Of a stretch of 64,000 nucleotides of DNA, positions 12,370-24,288 are shown in pieces. The notes beneath the pieces were generated by a model. That model did not search any database, had not been told where the DNA came from, and saw only the letters and a list, made by a program, of their open reading frames with translations. The translations under genes were made by a program, and so were the position numbers. Positions within the stretch are counted from its first letter, which is position 1; each line of letters starts with the position of its first letter. This stretch comes from Anaeramoeba flamelloides (Eukaryota > Metamonada > Anaeramoebidae). The stretch spans positions 1,860,001 through 1,924,000 of the forward strand of contig JANTQA010000015.1 of assembly GCA_027625915.1 (NCBI GenBank), in the 5' to 3' direction.

Positions 12370-12580
12370 ATTCAAAGATAGTAACAGATTTTTTTTAGTT
12401 TTTGGTTTTATTTTTTTTTACCTTTTAAAATATCAGGTTTTTATATATTTAGAATAATTTAACAGTGAATTACAAATCAGATTTAATTATTAATTGTTAT
12501 TTAATACTCAATAATATTTTTTTTTTCAATTTATTATTTCTGGAGACTCTTAATTTTTGAAATTGTTTTTATATATCCCT
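12370..12580. mobile_element. Family F ~200-bp element, partial
   Basis: It shares 'agtttttggttttatttttttt', 'tagaataatttaacagtgaattacaaatcag' and 'caatttattatttctgg' with the better copy in the Galpha intron at 54.82-55.03 kb. Only the right terminal repeat ('gagactcttaatttttga') is clear. Confidence 0.6.
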
Positions 12581-15085
12581 TAGTACCACTGTTTACCTAA
12601 ATTTCATCAAGCTTAAAAGAAAAGATTTAAAAAGAAATTGATATACGATAACATTTTTTTTCTTATTTATCTCCAATCCAGATTTGAATTATAATAAAAA
12701 CTCAAAATAGTTCAACAACAAAGTATTTATATTATTGTATTTTTTTTTTTTTAGAAAAAAAAAATATAAATTATTCATTTTTACATTTTCTTTAAAAATT
12801 TTTATTTTTTATTTATTTTTTTAAATAAGTAATTTTATTATAATAATAATAATTTAAAACACAATACATTGTTTTATTTATAATAAAAATCAATGAAAGT
12901 GGTTAATTTTCTGATTAAAGAAATAAATTAAAAAAATATATTACTCAGAAATTTAAATTTTTTTTTAGATTAAATTTTAATAAATATTAAATCAAGAAAA
13001 AAATCTAATTCATTTATTTAGGCCAAAATTTGAATTTTAATATGAATGGATATCTAAAACTTTTATATAAGCAATATAAAATACTTGAAAAAACAAAAAC
13101 AAAAACTTGTAAATAAATTTCTATTTATTACATTGGAATTAAACAAATAAAAAACTTTTTTAAATGATAGAGTAACCAGTAAAAAATTAAAAAAAAAATA
13201 TATAATAACTTGTAAATAAACTCAATTCCAAAAAATTGGACACACAAAAAAAAAATTAAATTAATAAAAATATACCCCAAAATACATAATACTTAAACAT
13301 TAAAATAATAAAATACCTGAAAATATTTAATTAATACTATTTATATATTTTATAGTAAATTTAAAATTCAATTCGAAAAATAAAAAAGAAAAAATAAAAA
13401 AAAAGTGTACCCCTATTTTTGGAACACGGTTACCAAAAAATCCATTTTTATTGAAAGAAAAATTAATAAAAACTATTAATAGATTCAGCTTGTCTTTTGA
13501 TAACTAAATCTATCGTTTTAAATATAGAATTTACTAATTTTCTTAGGTTTCCCAACTCAAAGTATTCCATACATTAGTGAAAATTTTAAAAATTCTTCTT
13601 CATTTTTTGGTTACAATTTTTCAGTTAAGTATCCATAAATTCCCAATTTGATTTAAATTTGTGGAATTGGGGGTCAAGGGTCCAGAACATTACATCCCCG
13701 ATTTAAGTAAGTTTGAGTTTTTTTTTTTGAAGTATGTGGACAAGCTCCATCCTTTTGGAAAATCCATTTCAACTCACCATATTCTGAATTAGCGAGTTGA
13801 ATTACATTTGATTTTTTTGATAATATCATTAATAATACATTCAGTATTCACACTTTCATTAATGATAATAAGGTCTGTTTGTAGGCAATGTGCTCTAGCA
13901 CCCCATATCATGATTTTTTTTCAAAAAAAAGAATCTTTTTTCTTTTTGAGAAAGAAAAAAAAAATTTTTTGTGATCAGAATGAAAACTTTTAAATTTCAT
14001 TTTAAAGCGATTTTGAGATTTTCGAAAAGTTTTGAAAAAAAAAAAGAATCGAAAAAAAAATCAAAAAAATTATTGAAAATCAAAAATCAAAAAATAATGA
14101 AAAAAAAAAAAATGATAAATAATTAACTTTAAAATTATTTACATTGATTGTTAATATCTAATGTTTCTATTTAAGAGTCAAATATAACTTTTCTTGGAAT
14201 TAAATTGATTTTGAAGGTGTACCCCAATTTTTGGAATTGAGTTTATGATTCAAAGCAATAAAATATTCTTTGAAACTATTTTTTTTTTTTTTTTTTTTTG
14301 AATTCTGTAATTGGTAAATATTTGAATAATATATTATTAAATTTTGAATTTTACAATATATATTAATACAGATCTTGTTAATAATTTCTGACATGTGTTT
14401 TCTTATTCAATAATATTGTTAATTTTAGGTCTAGATTTTAAAAAGTCAAAAATCAAAAATAGTAAAAATTAAAAAAATAACAATTCTTAATCCGACATTA
14501 ACTATTAACCAAATCGTATAAATTTGTCAAAAATATCTTGTTGAAAAAATTTCCTAATTTTACTTTAATAAAAAAATAATTATTTTTTTTTGAACTTTTA
14601 ATTTATTTTTATTTTATATTTAAATTATTTAGACTCAAATATATATATATATATATATATATTATCATTGAATAATAATCAGTAGATAAAACAAATTTTA
14701 TATGCGAAGTCAAAATATTTTTTTGCACTGAATAAATTATTCAATAAAGTAAATCGGGCAATATTTTTGGTGTTCAAAGAGCCCCAAAAAACTTTCCAAT
14801 AAAGGATGAATTGTTTTAATCATTAAAACTAAGAATTTTTTAATTTCTAGACAGATTTTTTTAATTTTTTTTTTTTTTTTTGACAAAATTTTGGATTGTA
14901 AAAATAATAAAATCGCAATAATCAAGAATTTTTCTATCAAATGTTGAAAAATTTTTTATCAAGTTATATTTTTAATTATATATAACGATTTATTTTTAAT
15001 TATAATTTTTATTACTAAGATAATTGTGTATAAATTCTATATCTTATAATTCTTTTATAAGTATTCAAATTAAATAATTAAACTC
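12571..15085 (-). mobile_element. Family G element (~1.5 kb) split by a Tc1-like insertion
   Basis: It begins 'atatatcccttagtacca' and then follows the 61.8-kb copy collinearly ('aggccaaaatttgaatttt', 'ggtctagattttaaaaagtc', 'agagccccaaaaaactttcc'). Alignment is interrupted exactly at the 13217-14245 element and resumes after it. The far terminal repeat is lost. Reverse translation of the segment near 14750-14860 agrees with the other copy over ~30 codons (pattern CL-D/E-IKK-x-LVL...LE-x-FLG). A decayed - strand protein is therefore likely, but its family was not recognised. Confidence 0.75.
13217..14245 (-). mobile_element. Tc1/mariner-like DNA transposon, degenerate, nested in family G
   Basis: Inverted ends read TAAACTCAATTCCAAAAAAT at the left and, in reverse, the same at the right, flanked by TA, the target used by Tc1/mariner elements. 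On the - strand, broken frames show transposase landmarks: an 'IMIWGARAH' motif at ~13.9 kb (family VMVWG), 'FQKDGACPHTSKK' at ~13.75 kb (the second catalytic Asp region, family QQDNAPPHT), then a degraded 'W..SPDLNPIE' region and 'NSIFKTIDLVIKRQAESIN' (family SMP.R...VI..kG..i.Y). Several stops and shifts interrupt it, so it is not functional. Its ends match family B, which may be its non-autonomous derivative. Confidence 0.82.
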
Positions 15086-15293
15086 TTTTTTCGGCCAAAG
15101 GGCAACACTTTTATTGAATAAATAGAATACATTCTAGAGGTTTAATTCGTTATTCTTCTTAAGGGAAATTTCAATTTTTAGATCAAGATTATTTTTTCTC
15201 ATTTTGTAAATTATTTTTTTTTGTATTTTTCTTTTTTCTTTTTTTTTTTTAAAATTAAATTTGAAAAAAAATGAATGAAATTCAAAATTAACA
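15086..15293. other. AT-rich spacer between elements
   Basis: Nothing recognised. The flanking families G and D are unrelated to this stretch. Confidence 0.5.
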
Positions 15294-15480
15294 TTAAGGG
15301 GCTAGTCTCTATTAAATTTTTTACCTAAATTTAATAGAGAAAGAGAGAGAAAAAATTACCAATTACTTAGAGATGAAAACCCCTTTTTATTTTCAACTTT
15401 AATCATATTTCTCGATAAGGAATCCTTCTTTTGAAATTGATCTTAAAAAAAAAAATAATTGAAACTAATCCCTATAGTAA
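15294..15480. mobile_element. Family D ~190-bp element
   Basis: The left end TTAAGGGGCTAGTCTCTATT and right end GAAACTAATCCCTATAGTAA are imperfect inverses. The interior has a short local palindrome, 'tctattaaatt...aatttaataga', as in the 7.75-kb copy. Confidence 0.78.
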
Positions 15481-15976
15481 ATTAAATTTTTTATATGTTC
15501 TTAAAAATTCATAAATTTCCAAGTAAAAAATCTTATTATACACAATTTTAATTTCTTAAAAAAATTGAGATTTTTGACATGAGAAGTTCCAATGAAAAAA
15601 GCCGAAAATATTTTTTAACAACTTTTTTTTTGAAATTTATAGTTTGTTCAGAATTTTCTTTTAAGATTATCGACTTTAATATGAAATTTATTATTTCTTG
15701 TATTTCTAAATAATCTTTTTTTTTTTTTTTTGACCGATTCTTAAAAATAGTGTCTCTTTTTCATTTTTGGCTTGGTAACTTTGAGTGAAATGGTGTTATG
15801 TTTCGAATGTAATTAGTATATTGGAGATTCTAAGATATATATATATATTTACGTGTGCGTTTATTCCTTATTTTTAAATATTTAAAACCATTTTTAAAAG
15901 AACCATTTTTAAACCCCCACTAAATTGGTACAATACTTTATAACGATTACACAAGGGCCAAAATAACTAGACCAGA

Positions 15977-16010
<34 letters not shown>

Positions 16011-16589
16011 ATTATTAACCACCATTTCTATATCACAATACTAACATTACTATTTAGTATGTCAAAATTTTAGATAAACAAGTAAAGGGATCATAAGATT
16101 ATTTATCACCATATACTACAGATAAGCAAATATTATTTATAAACAAAGTCTCCAAACTCTGCGAATGTTGAATCCTTTTCTAACATCTTGATGTGTTTGA
16201 AATGAATTTTATCAGAACAGGCTACCGAACACTTTTCTTTCTTAAATTTTTATTAAGAGAGATATAAAATAAAAATTTCCCACAGCATTTCTCCAAGGGG
16301 ACATGTTAATTCATTATTATTATTCTTCTTTGAAATTGGAATTGAAAAAAAAAATTACTTTTTTCAGGTTTTGATAAATAAAATATACTATTTTTCAAAT
16401 ATGTCAACTTACTTTATAATACCACTTAAGAACTTTTCTTGAGTTTTTAAATAAAATTTAATACAAATTTATATTTTCAATTTTTCTAATAATTGGAATT
16501 TTTTCTTTTAATTTTTTTCTCTTTTTTTTTTTATTTTTATTTTTATTTTTCACTTTTTATCTTTTGTTTTTTTTACCTTTTAAATCTTC

Positions 16590-16629
<40 letters not shown>

Positions 16630-16907
16630 TTAATTAAGGTAAGTTAAAAAGAAGAAAATTCAAGATTTCTTAGGAAATAACAGAAAACATACAAAAAAGA
16701 AGATACACAATGCATTTTGAACACAAATATGTTGTTTAATAAAATAATTAAAGCAAATCCCTTTTTAATCTAAGTTTAGTAATAATTCAATTCATAATGC
16801 ACCTTTCAGAATTTTTTTAATAATTTTTTAAAATATATTTGTTAAATACTTATTAATTTTTAAAATATAAGTCTTAGATATGTTAGTAATATTAAAAGAT
16901 GAATTAT
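15481..16907. other. Intergenic DNA with simple repeats and a coding-like scrap
   Basis: It has (TA)n at 15835-15848 and 15980-16008 and (ATT)n at 16595-16630. A - strand open stretch of ~36 codons at 16138-16255 has balanced amino-acid use (see findings). Otherwise nothing was seen. Confidence 0.55.
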
Positions 16908-17116
16908 TACAGTCAATTCCATTTTTAAAAACAAAAACTTCCAATGTAATTTACGGCACAAAAGAAATCTCAAATTAAGGATCAAAATTCAAATTCTAAT
17001 AAAATAATTTGTATAAAAAAATATCTAAAAATTCTAAATTTTGTGCCCTAATTTGAGTTTTTTTTGTACCTTAAATTTTGTTGAAAGTATGTTTCTTAAA
17101 AGTGGAACTGACAGTA
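16908..17116. mobile_element. Family A hairpin element
   Basis: TA-CAGTCAATTCCATTTTTAA is at the left and TTAAAAGTGGAACTGACAG-TA at the right. The complete ~209 bp folds into a hairpin with arms of ~85 bp. There is no coding capacity. Confidence 0.88.
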
Positions 17117-17534
17117 AAAAAATTTAATAATTATTTGTTCTTATATACAAAGGATTTTTTTATAATTAAATTAATAATTTCAAGTGAGTTGCAATTTATT
17201 AAATGTGTTTTGATGTTTTCTTCTATATAAAATTATCTTTCTTGTAAAGTAAAAAAAAATATAAAATAAATTATTTATGTTCTTCAATATCGTTGAAAAT
17301 TTAATAAAATATCTATGTGTAATCAAAATTGATTTTTAAGATTTCATTATACATAAAAATACAAAAACATATGTAAAACATAATGATATGAATTTGAAAT
17401 ATTCTTGAAGAAAAAAATTTTGAAACAAAATTTCTAATTAATGATTTTAATGATATTTTATTAAATAAATTTAAAAAAATTAATAATATTAAATCAAATA
17501 AATTTTCTGGATAAATTTCAATATAATTTTTATA

Positions 17535-17980
17535 TAAAGTCTTTCCAAGTCTGCCATAAAATTTTAAATAAAACAGATTTGAGTTTTCTATTTTTATTTT
17601 CTATTTTCAAAAAATTTGGAAATAAGAGTTATTATTCAAAAAAAAATTCAATAAATGAGCTATTATTCAATTTTTTGAGAAATATCAAAAAAAAAAAATT
17701 GAAGACTCATCAAGAACTTTAAAATATTGTTCAAAAAAGCTAAATTTTAAAAGATCAGTAGATATTGGTATTTTTTGAGCGGTTTTGGACCGATATTTTT
17801 GAAGTTTCATTGGATCTTGAATTTTTTTTTTGATGTTGCAAAAAATTGAATAATAGCTCATTTATTGATTTTTTTTTTGAATAATAACTCTTATTTCCAA
17901 ATTTTTTGAAAATAGAAAATAAAAATAGAAAACTCAAATCTGTTTTATTTAAAATTTAGGGTAACCTTGGAATGGCTGTA
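17535..17980. mobile_element. Family H foldback element, ~446 bp
   Basis: Two arms of ~165 bp are near-perfect inverses ('aaataaaacagatttgagtt...', 'ggaaataagagttattattc', 'aaatgagctattattcaat'), with a ~115-bp unique centre around 17700-17818. The outer ends read TATA-AAGTCTTTCCAAG and, in reverse, TA-CAGCCATTCCAAG, so the ends are again Tc1/mariner-like with a TA flank. The 60-codon - strand frame at 17755-17937 is a by-product of the arm. Confidence 0.82.
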
Positions 17981-19056
17981 TAATTGAATAAATTAAATAT
18001 AAACTGTTGAAATAGAATAAAAAAATTAATCTAATAAATAAAAATTTCTCATAATTTCAAATGCTATCATTATTTTTTTAAATTTTTCCCTGTATAGAAA
18101 AGATATACACTACAAATATTTTGATAAAAGAAAAAAGAAAGCAATACAGGTACAATAAAAAAAAATAGACGCAAATCATCTGAAAGATGCTCGGAAGATA
18201 TTATTACTAAAAATTGTGTTTTGTTAAATATATAATTTATTTTAAAACACAACCTTTTGATAATTACTGTATTTGGGTTTTAGTATATTTTTTTTTGTTT
18301 TTTGGGTCTTTTTTTTTGTTAATAGAATAAAAACTAAAAATAAAAAAAAAAACCTAAAATTACCTAAAATTGATTGAAATTTAGAACCAAGTTTTGCCCA
18401 AAGAACGATCAAAAAAAAAATCATAAAAATTCAAGCTAAAAAATACAAAAAATATATTATTTAATTGATTTTTTTGTCATCAACTAATCGAAAAATTTAA
18501 GAAACCTTTTAGATAAAAATAAAACATTTATCTTGCTCAGAAGGAAAACAGATAATAAAATACAATTTTTATTATTAACCAACCGGCAGAGTTCTGTGTA
18601 TAATAGTTAAATCATTTTCTTTAGAAGATCAATTTCTTTTAACTTTCTGTTTGTACTTGAATTATTTGAAAATTTCAAAAAAATCCAATTGGCATTTCCA
18701 AGAATTGTGGTGATAAAGATTTTGGGTATTTACTTTAGATGAAAATTTTGATCGTTTTTAATAAACATTTTCACTGGTACAAAGGATAATTTTATTCAAA
18801 TATGATTGAATCTAAAAATTTGTAATTTGAAATTAAAATTTTGAGGTGTTTTTTCCTGAACACTTATTTAAAATTTAATCTAAATTCCCCAAATAAAATT
18901 TTATGTAATGTTTTTTACAATTACTGACATTTGGATAAGGAATGGAAAAAAAAAATTTCTCTTCGTTTTCTACTTTATTCATAGAATAATTAATTTCAAG
19001 TCATTTATTGGAATTTATTTCTCTTTTTATTAGATCCATCATTATTTTATTCTATA
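17981..19056. other. AT-rich intergenic DNA
   Basis: Two overlapping short - strand frames (18070-18424) have Phe/Lys-rich translations and no motif. Nothing supportable was found. Confidence 0.5.
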
Positions 19057-19581
19057 TAAACCCCGTTCCAAAAATTTGGACACACCCAAAATCAAAAATA
19101 GGCAAAAAAACCCCCAATTTATTGTATTTTCCCAAACCTAATAGAAAACTACATTTAAGTTACAAGGTATTAATGTTTTTATAAGTAATCATTTTCATCC
19201 AAATAAAAGAAAAAAATTTAAAACTCAAAAATAAAAACAGGTGTGTCCAAAATAATGAAACGAGCGGAACAAAAAATGTATTGGTAAATTTGTTGAAATT
19301 TCACCAACAATTGTTGATCCATGTAATGATAAGATACCATCTACCAATTGTATTTGATTTTCCAATTTAACAAACTCAACACTAACCTTCTATCAACCAT
19401 TGAAAAAAAATTTCGAGATCTAATGAAACAGATTACGTAACTGCAAAAAAGGAAATGAAAACAAAACAAAAAAGACAAAAAATGAAATTGTTTGTAAAAT
19501 CAAAATTCTTTCCAATTTGAATTTAAAGTACAGGAATGATGTTCTTTCAACTGTTTAAACTGTGTCCAAATTTTTGGAATC

Positions 19582-19588
<7 letters not shown>
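19057..19588 (-). mobile_element. Family B ~530-bp element, inverted orientation
   Basis: The left end TATAAACCCCGTTCCAAAAA and right end TTTTTGGAATCTAGTTTATA are inverse, flanked by TA and then a (TA)n run. 'gtgtccaaaataatgaaacg' and 'caaaaaatgtattggtaaatttgttgaaatt' align with the reversed 23.05- and 56.66-kb copies. Confidence 0.82.
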
Positions 19589-19617
<29 letters not shown>

Positions 19618-20807
19618 AGTGAAACAGCACGACCCAAATAAAAGTATAATTTCAACACTTGAAAAAAATATTCTAGTGGTGATTTACCCCTTGAAATTTC
19701 AAATATGAGAAAAATGAAATTTTCAAGTCAATATTTTTTTCATTAGATTACTTGAAATTTCAATTGAAATTTCATTATTCCAATGGTTTTTTGGTGATAA
19801 CAAGAAAAAAACTAATCCTAAACCTGACCAAAATTAAATCTTATCGGAATTGTTTTATTTTCTCGTTAGGGAATTGGGATTACAATGATTTGTAGTCTTT
19901 TTGATGAAATAATTTTTAATAGAAAGTTTAATTAACAGTCAAATGAAATTTGAAGAATAAATTTTAGTGGCTTTTTTCTCCATAAACCCTTTGAAAAATA
20001 AAAAGATAAAAAACCGTAATACAAAATCTTAGATTGAATTTCTTGATCAACAAAGAACTCTTTCTCTGTATGATTTCTTTAGAAAAATATTATTTCTTCA
20101 AAAAGAGCAAAACTACCTTCATAACATTTTTTTTTCTCTATTTCAAATTATCTTTGATCGCTTTGTTACCCAAACTGAAGAATAAATATTCATTCTAACC
20201 AATTAAACTGATTGAGAATTAAAACTAAAATTATATTTTCTAAAAAGATTTTCAAAACATAAGTTGTTAAATTTTTTATTGTGTTAATAAATGATTTTGA
20301 ATATTTTCTCCTAAAAAAAAATCGTTAAAAGAAATGGTGGAATTTCAGACAACTGTTAATCAACTGTAACATTTGAGTAATGAAAGGTAAATATTTTCTG
20401 ATTTTTAGATCTTGAAAATTATTCACTATTTTAAATAATTGATCATTTTTATTTGGAAAAGAACATTTAATCAGTAACTATATTTCAATAAACTGAGATT
20501 GAAAAATAAGAAAATTAAAACGAATTGAGAAAAAAATAATTATTTAAATTTTCTTAAAATAATTATTTCTTATAAAAGTAATTTTTAAACTTGAGTGTTT
20601 AAAGAGTTCAACTATTCAAGAAATCGCTTTTTATAAAAGGAAAAATTGCAAAATTATGTAAAAAATGTGCTTTAAAACAAATTCAATCAAAATTTTAAAC
20701 ATTTTTGTTTAAAACTTTTTTCAAATCTTTCAATTTTTTCCTTTATTTATTCTCAAATTGAAAAAAATAATTCCCTTTTATCAAACAATTAACAACATTC
20801 CCAACAA
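19589..20807. other. Intergenic DNA upstream of the 304-aa gene
   Basis: It begins with (TA)n. No coding frame or repeat family was recognised. The last ~60 bases are A/C-richer, consistent with a short 5' leader. Confidence 0.5.
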
Positions 20808-21722
20808 ATGTTAAATAACCAACGAAGAAAAACAATTAACCAAAAACGACTTGAAAATATCTTAGTGGCATATCCGAATTCTGTACATGGGATCACACAA
20901 GAAATCCTTCTGCTGCCAAACGCGCCTAAACAAGTAAGTATTGACAAAGGCATTGTAGACAGCACACCATTACTTACAAAAAAGAATCTTCTGGCTTTTA
21001 TGATCAAAAAATTCAATTTGTTTCTTGAAAATGAACAAGCCCAAGACTCACGAGCTTTAAAATTCAGTGTTTATGCTGCCTCGGGCATGGACGATCTTGT
21101 CAAATATTCTGACTCTACCAAATTTGTTCCCTTATTGAGCCAAATTAGCGATCAATTACAAAATATCTTTTCCCAAAATAGATCACTTTTTTCCGGTATT
21201 GATCCAATACATTTTAAAAAAGGCTACTGCGTACCTCATGTTGTCACCATTCTCAAGGGTTGTCTCAGAGACTATTTTGAAAAATCGGGTGATCAAAATG
21301 TTGAGTCCCGAGTGAAAAAGGTCTACCGTGGCTTTAGTTTCTTTTTCAAGGCAAGATACAATTTAAAGAATTCCACAAATAAGAACAGAAAAATCATGAA
21401 ATTTTCACGTTATTATATCTCAAATGTAGAAAGCAACGACAAAAATTCTAAAGCACAAATTTCAAAAAAAAGACAAATCAACCATCAAGTGAAACCAAAC
21501 AATATAAAAAAGAAAACTGCCAAAATACAAAACTTTTCAAACATTACAAACCCGAGTAATAATACAACATCAAAATTAACGCTCTCAGAAATCCCCAGAA
21601 ATGAAACGATCAAAATTAAGAAAAAAGATGAAAATTATTCACATTTCACCTTAAAGGATTGCACAGAACAAGACTTGGAATTGGTTCGTTTGCTTACAGA
21701 ACTTAAATCTTTTCACAATTAA
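20808..21722 (+). CDS. Unrecognised 304-aa protein
   Basis: A single-exon frame runs from ATG to TAA with codon and amino-acid use unlike the surrounding DNA, so it is a real gene. Residues ~1-190 look globular. They have alternating hydrophobic/charged helices, for example around 'LLTKKNLLAFMIKKF', 'FVPLLSQISDQLQNIF' and 'VVTILKGCLRDYFEK', and end in 'KVYRGFSFFFKARYN'. Residues ~190-285 are basic and Asn/Lys-rich, probably disordered, and a short acidic helix ('EQDLELVRLLTELKSF') closes the protein. There is no signal peptide, membrane helix or catalytic motif that I can name. The helical region vaguely recalls small-GTPase regulator folds, but I would not assign it. Neighbours are repeats only. 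Confidence 0.85.
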   Translation: MLNNQRRKTINQKRLENILVAYPNSVHGITQEILLLPNAPKQVSIDKGIVDSTPLLTKKNLLAFMIKKFNLFLENEQAQDSRALKFSVYAASGMDDLVKYSDSTKFVPLLSQISDQLQNIFSQNRSLFSGIDPIHFKKGYCVPHVVTILKGCLRDYFEKSGDQNVESRVKKVYRGFSFFFKARYNLKNSTNKNRKIMKFSRYYISNVESNDKNSKAQISKKRQINHQVKPNNIKKKTAKIQNFSNITNPSNNTTSKLTLSEIPRNETIKIKKKDENYSHFTLKDCTEQDLELVRLLTELKSFHN

Positions 21723-23044
21723 ATAGAATGTATCAAAAATATGTTTGGAAAAAACTTAGTTTGATTTTGTTTTTTTCTTCTACTTATTTTGAATATATCT
21801 GATTGTAGATAATATTATGAAATTGCTTGTTTTTTTTTTTCTTATTTTATATGAAACTGTCTTTATTTAATTTTTTTATATTTAACCTAGAACTTTTTAT
21901 ATTTGAAAATAAAGTAATATTTCAATTTTTTTTTTACGATATTTGTTTTTTTATTTTTTATGTGAGACTAAAAAAGGTTTATTCGATATTTTATTGTTTT
22001 TTTTTTTTTTTTTGCAAGCTTTAATTTGTTTTTTGATGCTTTGAATACAAAAAGCATCCAGTGACAACAATTAGAGGTTTCAAAATTGTTTCTAATTGAA
22101 ATACTAATTTTTAATTAAATTGAGTGAAAAAAAAAAAAAAAATGTAAGTGTTAAACTTCGGATTTCTCTTGAAGTGGGGGGTGGTGGTAAAAAACAAATT
22201 TAGAAATTAAGAAAAAAGCATATCTTGGAAATGAATAGAAAAAAAATGAAAGAAAATGAAATCCCAGGTTTGATATTTATTTTTTAAATCAATATATTAT
22301 TTATCAATTTAAAATATTTGAATGAATTCAATTTAAGTAAGAGATTTGGTTATTATTATTTTACCTTTAATAACTCAAAAAATTATTTTTATTTTAAGGT
22401 ATCTTCCTATAAGTCACATAATTTGCTTTTATATTTTTTTTTAAAAGAATGTTAAAGGAAAGATCTAAATGAAATACTACTCTTATTTTATAATTTTAAA
22501 ATACTTGCAAGAATCATCATAAATTGTGGGTTTGGTGATAATTGGATAACTGTTTTTTAAAAGGTGTTAACCCACTTTACAGTGTTATCGGAAATGTTTT
22601 ATTATAGTTTTCATATCATATTTCAGAAAAAAAAAATATTTTTTTTATTTATATTTAATCCTTGCTTTTTCTTTTCAAATATTTGTTTTTCTTGCTTTTA
22701 CAATTTTTTTTTATTTCCTTTTTTGAGTTGTTTTTTACAAAAGTTTAGTATAAAATACAAAATAACCTTCGTATAATTGAGATAATGTAATTTTTTTAAT
22801 ATATTGACATATTTACAAGGAAAAAATTATTCTTCTTGGCCGTTTTTCCTTTTAAGTTTAGTAATAACAAATTCCATAAAGTCTATGTAAAAAATTATAT
22901 TTCACTTTTATCATGCTTTATGTTTTTTTTTTTTTACAATCTTTTAAAGTATTAGACCATTATAGATTTAGAATCATTTAAAATGTGGGTTATTAATCAG
23001 TTTTGTTAATTATTTATTCTTAAATACAAAATGATATATATATA
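21723..23044. other. Intergenic DNA with a family F scrap
   Basis: It is T-rich with spurious Phe-rich frames at 21827 and 22564. Around 22925-23035, 'gaccattatagatttagaatcatttaaaatgtggg' resembles part of family F, cut off by the family B element that follows. Confidence 0.5.
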
Positions 23045-23590
23045 TATATCAATTAAAATTCAAAATTTTCCACATAGCTCAAAAACAGCTCCAAACAATC
23101 GAAATAATACAATTTTCATTGAAATTGGAGATAATTTTGATTTTTGTAAAATATGGAAAGCATTTTTTCATCTTTTAGTTTTTGTTATCATTTCATTGTT
23201 TGAATTACGTAATTTGTTTCGTTCGATCAAAATTTTTTTCAGCCATTGATATAAGGTTAAAGTCAAGTTGTTCCAAAAAAAAAGAACTCAAATAAAATTA
23301 GTTGTAGTATCTCACCTTTGATCGACCAATATTCCTAATAGAATTTAAACATATTTACTAATGTATTTTTTTGTTTTGCTCTCTCCAAAATTTTTAACAC
23401 ACCCTTGATTTATTTGTATTGATAATTATTTATTTATTGTTTTGTGAGTATTTTAATTTATAAAAAAGTTTTAACATTTCAATTAGTGAATGGTTCTAAT
23501 TTGGTAAATCTTCTTGAATTGATTAAATAGGTTTTTTTTTCACAAAATTGAATTTTTAGGTGTGTTTAAAATTTTGAATTGGGGACTATA
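23045..23590 (+). mobile_element. Family B ~545-bp element
   Basis: 'aattaaaattcaaaattttcc' opens and 'taaaattttgaattgggg' closes it as inverse ends. The interior is shared with four other copies ('tgaattacgtaatttgtttcg', 'gatcgaccaatattcctaatag'). Confidence 0.82.
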
Positions 23591-23879
23591 TATAAATTCC
23601 ATTTTATTCAAATCAACCCAGCCTAAAAATGAAAATTTCACTCTCTTTTTAAAAGTCAATCAAACTCAGATTATTTTGAAATCATTTAGCTTTTTTAAAA
23701 ATATTTTTATTATTATTTTTTTGTTTGTAGTTTATTTTTTTGATTTCATATTTTATAATTACATAATAGTTAATCAGTTGTATATCTATCAAAAAAACTC
23801 TTTTTTTGATGATTAATATTAAGTTAAATTTAAGTTCTTAAAAATACAAAAACTCAAATTAAAATCCTTAAAGAAAGAT

Positions 23880-24288
23880 AAAATTTGATCAATCATTAAT
23901 TGTTCATGAAATTTCAACAAATTTAACAATACCTTTTTTGTTTTACTTAGCCCCAAAATTCTTAAAACTAAATTGAGGTTTGAATTTTCCTAATGAATCT
24001 TTCTAGACACAAATGCCTAAACGCTCTTTGAATTAGAAGGTGTAGTTTCCGTTGCTTCAAAATTCTCTATTGGGTAGATTAATTGATAATAATAATTTAA
24101 GTAGCTTAACAATATATCCTCTGAAAATTTTTACTTCTATTTTTTATTTCGATTCTGATAATTATTTATTTTTAAATATTGCAAATAATAAACAATTAAT
24201 TACCAATTAAATAAGTTTTTTTTTTTTTCAAAAATTGAATTTTTCTTATTCAAAATATTTTTCGTGGGTTTTAATTCGTCTATAGGAC
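23880..24288 (+). mobile_element. Family B fragment, right part only
   Basis: 'aaatttcaacaaatttaacaatacc...gttttactta' and the closing 'gtgggttttaattcgtctata' follow the same order as the intact copies. The left ~150 bp are missing. It lies tandem to the 23.05-kb copy in the same orientation. Confidence 0.6.
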
